Origin: Archivesica marissinica
Lineage: Eukaryota; Mollusca; Bivalvia; Venerida; Vesicomyidae
Assembly: GCA_014843695.1 (NCBI GenBank)
Contig: CM026387.1
Location: 73,505,749-73,569,748 of the forward strand
Direction of reading: 5' to 3'
Length of the DNA stretch: 64,000 nt
Shown here: piece after piece, positions 1 through 11,873 of the stretch
Numbering within the stretch: position 1 is the first letter of the stretch
Layout of the letters: every line of letters starts with the position of its first letter
Made by a program: the position numbers and the translations under genes
The notes under the pieces: generated by a model
Databases searched by the model: none
Seen by the model: only the letters and a program-made list of their open reading frames with translations
Told to the model about the DNA's origin: nothing

Positions 1-1078
1 ACTAAATTCTCATTAAAATGATACATAAAGTCTATAATTATGCTAAATTCTCCTTAATTATACTAAATTCTCATTAAAATGATACATAAAGTCTATAATT
101 ATGCTAAATTCTCATTAAAATGCTGGATAAAGTCTATATTTATGCTAAATTCTCATTAAAATGCTGCATAAAGTCTATAATTATGCTAAATTCTCATTAA
201 AATGCTGCATAAAATCTAAAATTATGCTAAATTCTCATTAAAATGCTGCATAAAGTCTATAATTGTACTACATTCTCTATAAAATGCTGCATAAAGTCTA
301 TAAGTATGCTAAATTCTCATTAAAATGCTGCATAAAGTCTATAATTATACTAAATTCTCATTAAAATGCTGCATAAAGTCCATAATTATGCTAAATTTTC
401 ATTAAAATGCTGCATAAAGTCTATAATTATGCTAAATTCTCTATAAAATGCTGCATAAAGTATATAATATGCTAAATTCTCATTAAAATGCTGTATAAAG
501 TATATAATATGCTAAATTCTCATTATAATGCTGCATAAAGTCTATAATTGTACTAAATTCTCTATAAAATGCTGCATAAAGTATATAAGTATGCTAAATT
601 CTCATTAAAATGCTGCATAAAGTCTATAATTATACTAAATTCTCATTAAAATGCTGCATAAAGTCCATAATTATGCTAAATTTTCATTAAAATGCTGCAT
701 AAAGTCTATAATTATGCTAAATTCTCTATAAAATGCTGCATAAAGTATATAATATGCTAAATTCTCATTAAAATGCTGTATAAAGTATATAATATGCTAA
801 ATTCTCATTATAATGCTGCATAAAGTCTATAATTGTACTAAATTCTCTATAAAATGCTGCATAAAGTATATAAGTATGCTAAATTCTCATTAAAATGCTG
901 CATAAAGTCTATAATTATACTAAATTCTCATTAAAATGCTGCATAAAGTCCATAATTATGCTAAATTTTCATTAAAATGCTGCATAAAGTCTATAATATG
1001 ATAAATTATCATTAAAATGCTGCATAAAGTATATAATATGCTAAATTCTCATTAAAATGCTGCATAAAGTCTATAATT
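1..1078. repeat. Tandem array, ~41-bp AT-rich unit
   Basis: The unit contains CTAAATTCTCATTAAAATGC and TGCATAAAGTCTATAATTAT, and individual units run 39-43 bp. The array starts beyond the window edge. A variant block marked by ATAAGTATGCT recurs at about 300, 595 and 870, so several monomers were duplicated together. Confidence 0.95.
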
Positions 1079-1447
1079 TGCACATTTCTTCTCTGAATAG
1101 AATAATAACATTATGCTTTATTAGCAAATTTATCTGTTATAACTTCACTAATTAACTTTTTTGTTTACTTTGTGAATACATATGGATACGAGTTGTAATT
1201 TACAATATTGACATTGTTATTAGGTTCGCCATGTGAACACCTTCCTTCCAGTCTATTGTGTTTACAGTCCGATAAACGCAGTTACCCCAGAGAAATTGCT
1301 GATTGGTTAAAGTTGTTGGTCACAAATCGTGCGCGTTTCTATACAGTTGTCAATAATACCGCACAATACGTTCGTAACGTCGCTATTTCATTAATTGAAA
1401 TGAAACAGTGTAAATACTTGTTACTTTAGTACCAATTATAGTGTTCT
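1079..1447. other. Unique-looking spacer, nothing recognised
   Basis: No exon, RNA gene or known repeat was recognised. A 73-codon open frame at 1208-1429 has no recognisable motif. Confidence 0.5.
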
Positions 1448-2306
1448 CCGCCTCCGTGGTCGATCGGTTAAGGTCGCTGACTTGTATACCACTGTAACAT
1501 ATCATCACTGATGGTCACGGGTGTCATGCTGGCTATTGTTACTTACTACTCAGACAACATGGGTGTCATGATGGCTATTGTTACTTACTACTCAGACAAC
1601 ACGGGTGTCATGATGGCTATTGTTACTTACTACTCAGACAACACGGGTGTCATGATGGCTATTGTTACTTACTACTCAGACAACACGGGTGTCATGCTGG
1701 CTATTGTTACTTACTACTCAGACAACATGGGTGTCATGATGGCTATTGTTACTTACTACTCAGACAACACGGGTGTCATGATGGCTATTGTTACTTACTA
1801 CTCAGACAACACGGGTGTCATGCTGGCTATTGTTACTTACTACTCAGACAACACGGGTGTCATGATGGCTATTGTTACTTACTACTCAGACAACACGGGT
1901 GTCATGCTGGCTATTGTTACTTACTACTCAGACAACACGGGTGTCATGCTGGCTATTGTTACTTACTACTCAGACAACACGGGTGTCATGATGGCTATTG
2001 TTACTTACTACTCAGACAACACGGGTGTCATGCTGGCTATTGTTACTTACTACTCAGACAACACGGGTGTCATGCTGGCTATTGTTATCTGATTTGTCTG
2101 CCTCTGTGGTTAAGGTCACTGACTTGTATACCACTGTAACCTATCATCACTGATGGTCACAGGTTTGAGCCCCACTCAGACCGTGTTTCATTTATATGAA
2201 AGTTGGCAGTTTCTTACGGAGGTTGGTGCACCCAAGTACTGGTTAACCGCTGGAGCCTGCCCAGGAAAGGTGTTGTTAGGTAAACTGCCCGCCGGCGATA
2301 TATAGT
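1448..2306 (+). mobile_element. SINE1 (tRNA-derived) heads split by a tandem array
   Basis: A pol III-type head starts at 1448 (CCTCCGTGGTCGATCGGTTA, A-box region) and runs to about 1520, where the 42-bp array begins within the B-box region. A second SINE1 head at about 2097 continues through GTTTGAGCCCCACTCAGACC (B box) and the body (GCCTGCCCAGGAAAGGTGTT) to CCGCCGGCGATATA, with the 3' tail missing. The arrangement fits a SINE whose interior expanded, or two SINE copies with the array between. Confidence 0.8.
1519..2089 (+). repeat. Tandem array, 42-bp unit, inside SINE1
   Basis: About 13-14 nearly identical units containing GTCATGATGGCTATTGTTAC and TTACTACTCAGACAACACGG. The unit ends (CACGGGT and ACTCAGAC) match the two sides of the SINE1 B box, so the array was probably seeded there. 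Because 42 is a multiple of three, it is open as a 14-residue repeat; no evidence that it is translated. Confidence 0.93.
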
Positions 2307-2352
2307 CAAGTGTATTATATACCCCAATAAGCACAACACAGGTTCATTTTAT

Positions 2353-2593
2353 TCCATAACCCTTTGCACACTAGCGGCAGATAAAAATCCCTTTTATTGC
2401 AGCAATCAGCATAGAGCCATCAGGTCAGACGGCACAGAATGCGTCTGATCAGGCGCGATGCTGTTTGCTAGTCGAGTAGTGGATCTAAAACACAACATAG
2501 ATCCTGATCAGACACGACGTTACGCCGCGGCTGATCTGGATCTCTGTTGTTTGCAAATGTGATTTTATTTACTCAGCAGGCAAAGGGTTAGAT
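2353..2593 (-). mobile_element. MITE-B, TTAA-flanked palindromic element
   Basis: The termini are ATAACCCTTTGC at 2357 and GCAAAGGGTTAG at about 2582, variants of TTAA-CCC and GGG-TTAA. Inside are imperfect hairpins rich in GATCAGAC and GATCCTGATCAG-like sequence, as in the other MITE-B copies. Confidence 0.7.
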
Positions 2594-3080
2594 AACGATT
2601 ACACAATAACCAAATTCATTTGTGACATTTGTGACGAGATCTTCAAGCCTTCATATTCGTGCTCAAAATGGTCACAATTTCTCCAAACGTCGTTATTATC
2701 TAATTTTGCTTTGTTTTGCTTTCTGCTTTCTCTGTAGTTCCATTTCTCCTGAGCATATCATAATAACAAAGGAATTAATCGTAAATCACTTTTTCCATGT
2801 TTTATTAAAGTTGGATGTTTTCCTTGCATAGAAAATGTGGACAATCTCGTTGTATAATGATGTTTCATCTTTCTGAAGAGGAATATGAAGCTAACGGACA
2901 TGCATATCAATTTCTAATCATGTACTCCTTAGAATAGCATCTGTGAAACTGTCTCTAAATGTACTCATTAAATAGACTTCCACTGTCATGTTGCTGACAT
3001 CTTGGCATTGTGATTCGTGGATATGGAAGTACGCGAGATTGTGTTACCCACCGGACAAGTCGTTACTGAGATGTACTTTT

Positions 3081-3730
3081 TATATAATTACGGGTCGGAG
3101 AACCATGGGGGACATTCATATATAATTACGGGATTGGAGAACCATGGGGACATTCTTATATAATTACGGGTCGGAGAACCATGGGGGACATTCTTATATA
3201 ATTATGGGTCGGAGAACCATGGGGGACATTCTTATATAATTATGGGTCGGAGAACCATGGGGGACATTCTTATATAATTATTGGTCGGAGAACCATGGGG
3301 GACATTCTTATATAATTATGGGTCGGAGAACCATGGGGGACATTCTTATATAATTATTGGTCGGAGAACCATGGGGGACATTCTTATATAATTATGGGTC
3401 GGAGAACCATGGGGGGACATTCTTATATAATTAGGGTCGGGAGAACCATGGGGGACATTCTTATATAATACTGGTGGGAGAACCATGGGGGACATTCTTA
3501 TATAATTACGGGTTGGAGAACCATGGGGGACATTCTTATATAATTACGGGTCGGAGAACCATGGGGGACATTCTTATATAATTACGGGTCGGAGAACCAT
3601 GGGGACATTCTTATATAATTACGGGTCGGAGAACCATGGGGGACATTCTTATATAATTATGGGTCGGAGAACCATGGGGGACATTCTTATATAATTATGG
3701 GTCGGAGAACCATGGGGGGACATTCTTATA
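3081..3730. repeat. Tandem array, ~38-bp unit
   Basis: About 17 units containing GGGTCGGAGAACCATGGGGG and ACATTCTTATATAATTA. The right end stops exactly where a SINE2 fragment begins. Confidence 0.94.
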
Positions 3731-3790
3731 CACGCCAACGTGTTAACCACTGGACTACTGACCCGTCTGCCCCTTTTTATTGTGTGGCTT
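3731..3790 (-). mobile_element. SINE2 head fragment (reverse orientation)
   Basis: CCAACGTGTTAACCACTGGA followed by CTACTGACCCGTC matches the reversed tRNA-like head of the SINE2 copies at 14.8 and 28.4 kb. Only the head remains. Confidence 0.6.
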
Positions 3791-3919
3791 TGCTTTATAT
3801 AACCATAATATTACTGAAGGTGTGTTAGCCCATTCCCACCTAGAGTCTGCACTCAGCTTGTGACATTGTATGCGGTAAATGTTTAAACCCAAGAAACCAG
3901 AAGCAATATTTCCAATTGT

Positions 3920-4722
3920 GGCTTTGAATATTTCTGACTGTTGCTTTGAATATTTCTGACTGTTGCTTTGAATATTTCTGTCTGTTGCTTTGAATATTTC
4001 TGACTGTTGCTTTGAATATTTCTGTCTGTTGCTTGCTTTGAATATTTCTGACTGTTGCTTTGAATATTTCTGACTGTTGCTTTGAATATTTCTGTCTGTT
4101 GCTTTGAATATTTCTGACTGTTGCTTTGAATATTTCTGTCTGTTGCTTGCTTTGAATATTTCTGACTGTTGCTTTGAATATTTCTGTCTGTCACTTTGAC
4201 TATTTCTAACGGTCACTCTGAATATTTTTGACTGTCACTTTGAATATTTCTGACTGTTGCTTTGAATATTTCTGTCTGTTGCTTTGAATATTTCTGACTG
4301 TCGCTTTGAATATTTCTGTCTGTCGCTTTCAATATTTCTGACTGTCGCTTTCAATATTTCTGACTGTCGCTTTCAATATTTCTGACTTGCTTTCAATATT
4401 TCTGTCTGTCACTTTGACTATTTCTAACGGTCACTCTGAATATTTTTGACTGTCACTTTGAATATTTCTGACTGTTGCTTTGAATATTTCTGTCTGTTGC
4501 TTTGAATATTTCTGACTCGCTTTGAATATTTCTGTCTGTCGCTTTCAATATTTCTGACTGTCGCTTTCAATATTTCTGACTTGCTTTCAATATTTCTGAC
4601 AGTCACTCTGAATATTTCTGACTGTTGCTTTCAATATTTCTGACTGTCACTCTGAATATTTCTGAATATTTCTGACTGTCACTCTGAATATTTCTGAATA
4701 TTTCTGAATATTTCTGACTATC
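3920..4722. repeat. Tandem array, 22-bp unit
   Basis: The unit reads CTTTGAATATTTCTGACTGT plus TG, with variants (TCACTCTG, TCGCTTTC). A longer block containing the TTTCTAACGGTCACTCTG variant occurs at about 4190 and again at 4415, showing block duplication. Reverse-strand open frames here come only from the repeat. Confidence 0.93.
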
Positions 4723-4854
4723 ACTGTTGTGTAAGGGAGACTATTAGAACCAGATAATGTAATGGTTTATTGGAAGTGGTTGTCATCCCTGGATGTTTCA
4801 TAGAAATTTATGCCTTTCCATTATCCTTGGCCTAATCAGATACCATAGTATTGG

Positions 4855-5060
4855 CTTTAGTTTAAACACATTGATTTTAGCTTGATTGTGAAACAAGTTC
4901 TTACAACTTATATTAATCACTCTCGAGACCTCTTTCCTGATGGAATCCATCGCCACGAGGGAGATAGAAGAGGCAATGATGAATTTAAAATCGCTTATCT
5001 AAGGGCACAATTGTAACAGTTCCAGCGGGGTGCACACTCCGTCCTTCGCGCCTATTGGCG
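4855..5060 (-). mobile_element. SINE3 copy, reverse orientation
   Basis: The order AGCTTGATTGTGAAACAAGT, CTCTCGAGACCTC, TGATGGAATCCATCGCCACG, AGAAGAGGCAATG and a decayed B box (CAGCGGGGTGCACACTC) matches the other SINE3 copies read from their 3' end. Confidence 0.8.
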
Positions 5061-5387
5061 TTGATCTTGGTGATCATACACAGCTAATTTATTACCACTT
5101 CACAGGGATAGTATTATGTACAGTGAAACCAGTGAGCAGCCAGCCAAGGGAACAACAGAAAGTGATTTGCTTAGCACAGGTGGCTGCTTAATAGATTGTA
5201 AATGTATAATAAAACACCATATTGGGAACCTGGAAACTGGCTAGTAATACATGTTAGCTGCTTAATGGAGGTGACTACTAACACAGGCTTGACTGTATAG
5301 TTAATACACCTGTACTTAACCTAATATGGTAAGAATGAAGTGTAAATTGTGACAACAATTTTATATCCTGTCTATATGATTATGCAC

Positions 5388-5665
5388 AAAATATGAACTT
5401 TAAATGACAATTTCAAACCTAGACCATGGTTAGAACAAAATACTCTGAAGTCTCAAATATGAACTTTAAATGACAATTTCAAACCTAGACCATGGTTAGA
5501 ACAAAATACTCTGAAGTCTCAAATATAAACGTTAAATGACAATTTCAAACCTAGACCATGGTTAGAACAAAATACTCTGAGGTCTCAAATAGGAATTTTA
5601 AATGACAATTTCTAACCTAGACCATGGTTAGAACAAATACTCTGAAGTCTCAAATATGAACTTTA
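5388..5665. repeat. Tandem array, 66-bp unit, cut by gap
   Basis: Four units containing CAAATATGAACTTTAAATGA and CCTAGACCATGGTTAGAAC, continuing into the assembly gap. Confidence 0.93.
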
Positions 5666-6665
5666 NNNNNNNNNNNNNNNNNNNNNNNNNNNNNNNNNNN
5701 NNNNNNNNNNNNNNNNNNNNNNNNNNNNNNNNNNNNNNNNNNNNNNNNNNNNNNNNNNNNNNNNNNNNNNNNNNNNNNNNNNNNNNNNNNNNNNNNNNNN
5801 NNNNNNNNNNNNNNNNNNNNNNNNNNNNNNNNNNNNNNNNNNNNNNNNNNNNNNNNNNNNNNNNNNNNNNNNNNNNNNNNNNNNNNNNNNNNNNNNNNNN
5901 NNNNNNNNNNNNNNNNNNNNNNNNNNNNNNNNNNNNNNNNNNNNNNNNNNNNNNNNNNNNNNNNNNNNNNNNNNNNNNNNNNNNNNNNNNNNNNNNNNNN
6001 NNNNNNNNNNNNNNNNNNNNNNNNNNNNNNNNNNNNNNNNNNNNNNNNNNNNNNNNNNNNNNNNNNNNNNNNNNNNNNNNNNNNNNNNNNNNNNNNNNNN
6101 NNNNNNNNNNNNNNNNNNNNNNNNNNNNNNNNNNNNNNNNNNNNNNNNNNNNNNNNNNNNNNNNNNNNNNNNNNNNNNNNNNNNNNNNNNNNNNNNNNNN
6201 NNNNNNNNNNNNNNNNNNNNNNNNNNNNNNNNNNNNNNNNNNNNNNNNNNNNNNNNNNNNNNNNNNNNNNNNNNNNNNNNNNNNNNNNNNNNNNNNNNNN
6301 NNNNNNNNNNNNNNNNNNNNNNNNNNNNNNNNNNNNNNNNNNNNNNNNNNNNNNNNNNNNNNNNNNNNNNNNNNNNNNNNNNNNNNNNNNNNNNNNNNNN
6401 NNNNNNNNNNNNNNNNNNNNNNNNNNNNNNNNNNNNNNNNNNNNNNNNNNNNNNNNNNNNNNNNNNNNNNNNNNNNNNNNNNNNNNNNNNNNNNNNNNNN
6501 NNNNNNNNNNNNNNNNNNNNNNNNNNNNNNNNNNNNNNNNNNNNNNNNNNNNNNNNNNNNNNNNNNNNNNNNNNNNNNNNNNNNNNNNNNNNNNNNNNNN
6601 NNNNNNNNNNNNNNNNNNNNNNNNNNNNNNNNNNNNNNNNNNNNNNNNNNNNNNNNNNNNNNNNN
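5666..6665. other. Assembly gap (1000 N)
   Basis: Exactly 1000 N, a placeholder length. The left flank is a 66-bp tandem repeat and the right flank a different 23-bp repeat, so at least one array boundary and an unknown amount of sequence are missing. The open frame spanning the gap is an artefact. Confidence 0.97.
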
Positions 6666-7045
6666 GTGATTATGTGTTACAATGGGGGTTATTATGTGTT
6701 ACAATGGGGGTTATTATGTGTTACAATGGGGGTGATTATGTTTTACAATAGGGGTGATTGGGGTTATTATGTGTTACAATGGGGGTGATTATGTGTTACA
6801 ATGGGGGTGATTATGTGTTACAATGCAATGGGGATTATTATGTGTTACAATGGGGGTGATTATGTGTTACAATGGGGGTTATTATGTGTTACAATGGGGG
6901 TGATTATGTTTTACAATAGGGGTGATTGGGGTTATTATGTGTTACAATGGGGGTGATTATGTGTTACAATGGGGATTATTATGTGTTACAATGGGGGTGA
7001 TTATGTGTTACAATAGGGTTATTATGTGTTACAATAAGGTGATTT
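6666..7045. repeat. Tandem array, ~23-bp unit, starts in gap
   Basis: The unit is GTGATTATGTGTTACAATGG plus GGG, with GTTATTATG variants. A longer block (including GTTTTACAATAGGGGTGATT) is repeated at about 6740 and 6908. Confidence 0.93.
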
Positions 7046-7115
7046 AGGTAAAATCTCCAAAACATGTGTGCCCATCTCCTTAATAGTTGTTAAATATTAG
7101 CGTGCTTAATTGTGT

Positions 7116-7356
7116 TTAACCCATTCAATACCAAGTAACTCACATGGACTGGTCCATGATATTCATAAACCAATAAATGAATCAGAAAATCACATTTGGA
7201 CAAGTTCATTTATCAAAATGGGTAATTATGTCTAAAAATAGTCATATCACTGGCAAAAAGTACAGATCCTGATGAGACAGCTCGTCACGAGCCGGCTCAT
7301 CTGGATCTACACTTTTTGTAAGCCTATTTAGAGGTCTGTGGTGTTGAAAGGGTTAA
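7116..7356 (-). mobile_element. MITE-A, TTAA-flanked palindromic element
   Basis: TTAA-CCCATTCAATACCA at 7116 and GTGTTGAAAGGG-TTAA at 7356 form terminal inverted repeats with TTAA on both sides. In the middle, ACAGATCCTGATGAGACAGC and CGAGCCGGCTCATCTGGATC form a long imperfect hairpin. TTAA target and CCC/GGG ends are typical of piggyBac-type elements; at 241 bp it cannot encode a transposase. Confidence 0.85.
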
Positions 7357-7376
7357 TTGTGTTTAAGTATGCATGT

Positions 7377-7570
7377 CTAACCCTTTGCCTGCTGAGTAAA
7401 TAAAATCACATTACAAATAGCATAGATCCAGATCAGCAGCGTAATGCCGATTACGTCTCATCTGATCAGGATCTATGTTGTTTGCTATTCAGCCAAGTGA
7501 TCTTGCTCCACTATCCGAATAGTAAACAGCACAGAGCCTGATCAGACGATGGCACGTTCTGTTTCATCGT
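7377..7570 (+). mobile_element. MITE-B copy, right end truncated
   Basis: Begins CTAA-CCCTTTGCCTGCTGAG and holds hairpin 1 (CATAGATCCAGATCAGC with GATCAGGATCTATGTTGTTT). Hairpin 2 starts (AACAGCACAGAGCCTGATCA) but its second arm is lost. Confidence 0.75.
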
Positions 7571-7700
7571 TTTAAATCCAACAGTCTTCGCTGGATGACA
7601 AGTTGATAACAATGCAAATGTCCATTTCTTTTTGTTCCCTGCGTGTTTTTATATATGTCCATTATATTGATGTTCTGGTTATACTGTTTGTTAATAATGA

Positions 7701-7912
7701 TTATTATCATCACTGATGGTCACGGGTTCGAGCCCCGCTCAGGCCGTGTCTCATTTATATGAAAAAGTTGGCAGTTTCTTACGGAGGTGGTGCACCCAAA
7801 TACTGGTTAACCGGTGGAGCCTGCCCAGGAAAGGTGTTGTTAGGTAAACTGCCCGCCGGCGATATAGCCCAAAATGGTGCTGATGCAGGCGCAAAACCCG
7901 AAATATAACATA
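7701..7912 (+). mobile_element. SINE1, 5'-truncated, with target-site duplication
   Basis: Starts at the B box (CACGGGTTCGAGCCCCGCTC) and ends CAAAACCCGAAATATAACAT. TAATAATGA occurs directly before (7692-7700) and after (7913-7921), a 9-bp duplication consistent with LINE-mediated insertion of a truncated copy. Small open frames here are chance. Confidence 0.85.
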
Positions 7913-7921
7913 TAATAATGA

Positions 7922-8690
7922 GTACATAATGTACATACTGTCTTTTCAAGGCTAAATGAGTCACCCTGTATAAATAAAGAATTTATGCACACACAAAAAC
8001 GCACAGAAAAACCACCCGATTTATTTACAAAGTTGATGATCTGAAAATGTACACAAATTACTAAATTTTACAAAAACCAGCTGTTCATTTGCAAGCAAGC
8101 ATAAAATGAACCTTAATATCTCAATAATTTATTATTGAAATATAATTGGAAATATGAGACTGTAATCTCTGATTTCTAATAATCTATATGCACTCATTAG
8201 AGGTATCTCAGAGTACAGCACGTTCTATATAACCACAGTAATGAGAGTTAGTAAAAACATATGAGCAAAACCATATTATACTGTACCTGCAACCAACAGT
8301 TACCTGATCAAATACATCATTAATTTCCATCCTATTTAAGCTTGAGCTTTTAATGAACATATTGTTTTTTATAAATGCAAGGATAATGATAGGCCTTGAA
8401 GACAGTCTATGTAATCATGCTTTGGGGAACACTGCCATCTAGATGATAGGCAAGCCTATCAATTGCATTTCACAGCCTGTCATTAGATGATTGTAGAGCA
8501 TGGGGAAATTGTAATGGAAATCATGACCAGGAGCAAGTTTTCAGAATTACCAAAGTTGATTTACACTGCTAAATTATAATCTTAATACAGTGATTGTTTT
8601 TATTGTGCAAGTATGTGATGTTTGTTGTTTTTATGGTGTTCTTGTATGTAATGTGCTGTTATTTTAACCTCTTTGTCTGTGTGAGCAGGG
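7922..8690. other. Unique-looking AT-rich sequence
   Basis: No gene, RNA or repeat recognised. Confidence 0.5.
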
Positions 8691-9305
8691 ACATCCATCC
8701 ATCCATCCATCCATCCATCCATCCATCCATCCATCCATCCATCCATCCATCCATCCATCCATCCATCCATCCATCCATCCATCCATCCATCCATCCATCC
8801 ATCCATCCATCCATCCCATCCCATCCCATCCCATCCCATCCATCCCATCCCATCCATCCCATCCCATCCCATCCATCCCATCCCATCCAATCCCATCCCA
8901 TCCATCCATCCAACATCCATCCCATCCATCCCATCCCATCCATCCCATCCATCCCATCCCATCCCATCCCATCCATCCAACATCCATCCCATCCATCCCA
9001 TCCCATCCCATCCCATCCCATCCATCCATCCATCCCATCATCCATCCCATCCATCCATCCATCCAACATCCATCCCATCCATCCAACATCCATCCATCCA
9101 TCCATCCATCCATCCATCCAAATCCATCCCATCCATCCATCCATCCAACATCCATCCCATCCATCCATCCATCCCATCCATCCAACATCCATCCATCCCA
9201 TCCATCCATCCATCCCATCCATCCATCCCATCCAACATCCATCCCATCCATCCAACATCCATCCCATCCATCCATCCATCCCATCCATCCATCCATCCAT
9301 CCATC
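8691..9305. repeat. CCAT tetranucleotide array with CCATC pentamer variants
   Basis: About 120 bp of pure CATC repeat, then about 480 bp of mixed CATCC/CATC/CAACATC steps. The long open frames on both strands (HPSIHPS or MDGWMDG) are compositional artefacts. Confidence 0.97.
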
Positions 9306-10398
9306 GCCAAGTTGTCCGAAATATTAAAAATAAAACCACTATAAAAAACGATGATTACGGTTGTTGACTATAACCATCAACATGTCCAAAATAAAAGCAG
9401 CTTAAAATGGTGAGTTCCTTCTACACACTTACAAAAAAAGGGCCCTTTATCAGTTTAATACCAGTCTAAAATACGTCCACTTCCAGATATGACCGGAAAC
9501 TGGATTTAAGAATGCCAGATTACTGTCATATACATGTCATTGTATTACCAGATGTGCGTAGTCTATTTGTCAAACCTGACAATAGACTGATTGAAATATG
9601 ACAACAAACTGGAAACACTATAATACATAGTTCCATTGTGACCTCATCATTCATACTGTGGCTGCCATTTTGAATGGCAAAGTTGATCAGATATTATATA
9701 TAATATATAGTAGCGTAATTTTGTTTTCTTCATAAAATATTTATTTTTCATCCCATCACCATGGTTCATACATTGTTGGAAAGCTCTCAATGGACATATA
9801 TTTTGTATCATTTCACAAATTTCGTATCAATAACGAATACATAATAATTTACCTGTATATTAATATTTCAACTGTGAAAATAGACTTTCAAAAATAGGTG
9901 CACAGTAAGACCGTATAATTTATAATCCATACATCAGTGTTAAAAAATAAATTAATATTTAAAAAGTACATATCAATACGTTTAAAACTATACCAAATTT
10001 TATATTAAGAAACCAAAATGAATAAAGTTATTGCAATTAAAGAATTACTAGTAAAATCATGAAATTGCCGTTAATAAAACTTGCCAGTCAAAATGGCTGC
10101 CAAGATAAGATCTTATCAGTGTTTTTGACTGCGGTAGGAACTAATATGTATTGTTCCGAGTAACAACTTAATTTTAAAGACTGTTGCTTGAGCAGCGTAT
10201 ATTTGGATCATGAGATTGTACTGTTGCATTGCTCGACTTAATAACAGATTTGATGATAATTGACTAGATACAGACTGGCCTCATTCTTTTCCGACAAAAC
10301 AATGATAATATATTGGTTTCAATTGGGAATTTAGCATTTTCAATTATTGCCAGTGTATAAATAGTGTGTCGCCAGACCATCTGACAATAATTATTGGT
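9306..10398. other. Unique-looking AT-rich sequence
   Basis: No exon or recognised repeat. AAAATGGC-type motifs and poly-T tracts only. Confidence 0.5.
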
Positions 10399-11131
10399 AC
10401 TGACAATACACTGACACTTTCTATCCAGTACACCAGAATGAAACTGACACTTTCTATCCAGTACACCAGAATGAAACTGACAATACACTGGATTGAAACT
10501 GATAATACACTGGAATGAAACTGATAATACACTGGATTGAAACTGATAATACACTGGAATGAAACTGACAATACACTGGAATGAAACTGACAATACACTG
10601 GAATGAAACTGATAATACACTGGAATGAAACTGACAATACACTGGAATGAAACTGACAATACACTGGAATGTAACTGATTATACACTGGAATGAAACTGA
10701 TTATACACTGGAATGAAACTGATTATACACTGGAATGAAACTGATTATACACTGGAATGAAACTGATTATACACTGGAATGAAACTGATTATACACTGGA
10801 ATGAAACTGACAATACACTGGAATGAAACTGATAATACACTGGAATGAAACTGATTATACACTGGAATGAAACTGATTATACACTGGAATGAAACTGACA
10901 ATACACTGGAATGAAACTGACAATACACTGGAATGAAACTGATTATACACTGGAATGAAACTGATTATACACTGGAATGAAACTGACAATACACTGGAAT
11001 GAAGCTGATAATACACTGGAATGAAACTGTCAATACACTGGAATGAAACTGATAATACACTGGAATGAAACTGACAATACACTGAAATGAAACTGACAAT
11101 ACACTGGAATGAAACTGACAATACACTGGAA
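10399..11131. repeat. Tandem array, 22-bp unit
   Basis: The unit is CTGATAATACACTGGAATGA plus AA, with CTGACAATACA and CTGATTATACA variants arranged in runs; about 32 units. The first two units carry a different interior (CACTTTCTATCCAGTACACC). Confidence 0.95.
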
Positions 11132-11413
11132 TAATACACAGTGCCATATGTTTTTGTAGATACAGTTACATATGAGCATATGTCTTTATGTAGGAAATGG
11201 TTAACTGACAGACATCACTGACTGCACCACGAATGCTTTCTGCGCATAACTAGTGTTATTGGTAAAGTAATACATACACCATATAAGATTATTACAATGT
11301 GTAGGAGTACTTACTAATATGATGACATTAATCCTATTCAACATGTACACCATCAGCGCACACTAGTCTCACACTCTCTGTTATGTATTACTATGAAAGA
11401 ATGCAAAACATTA

Positions 11414-11873
11414 AGGTCAGACACCGCTATTGCAATTTCCATAGGCCACCATTATAACACACAGTGCCATTAGATTTTCCCCAAAATAGTTTGGCACAAA
11501 AGAGAGTAATTTTCAACAGAATGGCCTTTGAGCCACAGGAAAATGTCAAATTTCAATGGGGTTGACCAATTGCGTTTTTTTTTATTTCCCACTAAAGGCA
11601 CCCACCCCCTACTCTGAAGGTAATTTGGTGGTGAATGTTGCACTGACACCTGCATTTATAATATGCTGTTTATTTGTCACCAAATAGTCTGCAAATATTT
11701 TTAAATATTCCAAAATGCAGCTCATATATTGTATTTTAATATTTAGAAGTCATTTTCAATATTTGTGACAATACCTACTCAGCCAATCAGTTCATGTATC
11801 AATAACTCTTAAGGGCTTCCCTACACTTTTTCAACCAATCCCAGACCACCATATCAATAACACCGTCTGACCT
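11414..11873. mobile_element. MITE-D copy 1 (AGGTCAGAC ends)
   Basis: Begins AGGTCAGACACCGCTATTGC and ends AACACCGTCTGACCT, giving inverted ends. Nearly identical to copy 2 at 13554-14006, the main difference being a short extra stretch near 11808. Non-coding; superfamily not identified and no clear target-site duplication. Confidence 0.8.

Noticed and set aside
1511..2092. 193-codon frame of 14-residue repeats (AIVTYYSDNTGVM)
   Set aside because: Product of a 42-bp array inside a SINE; no conserved context or splice support.
5656..6669. 337-codon frame across N
   Set aside because: Only unknown bases.
8594..9367. 257-codon HPSIHPS-rich frame and reverse MDGWMDG frames
   Set aside because: Translation of the CCAT microsatellite; frames open on both strands.
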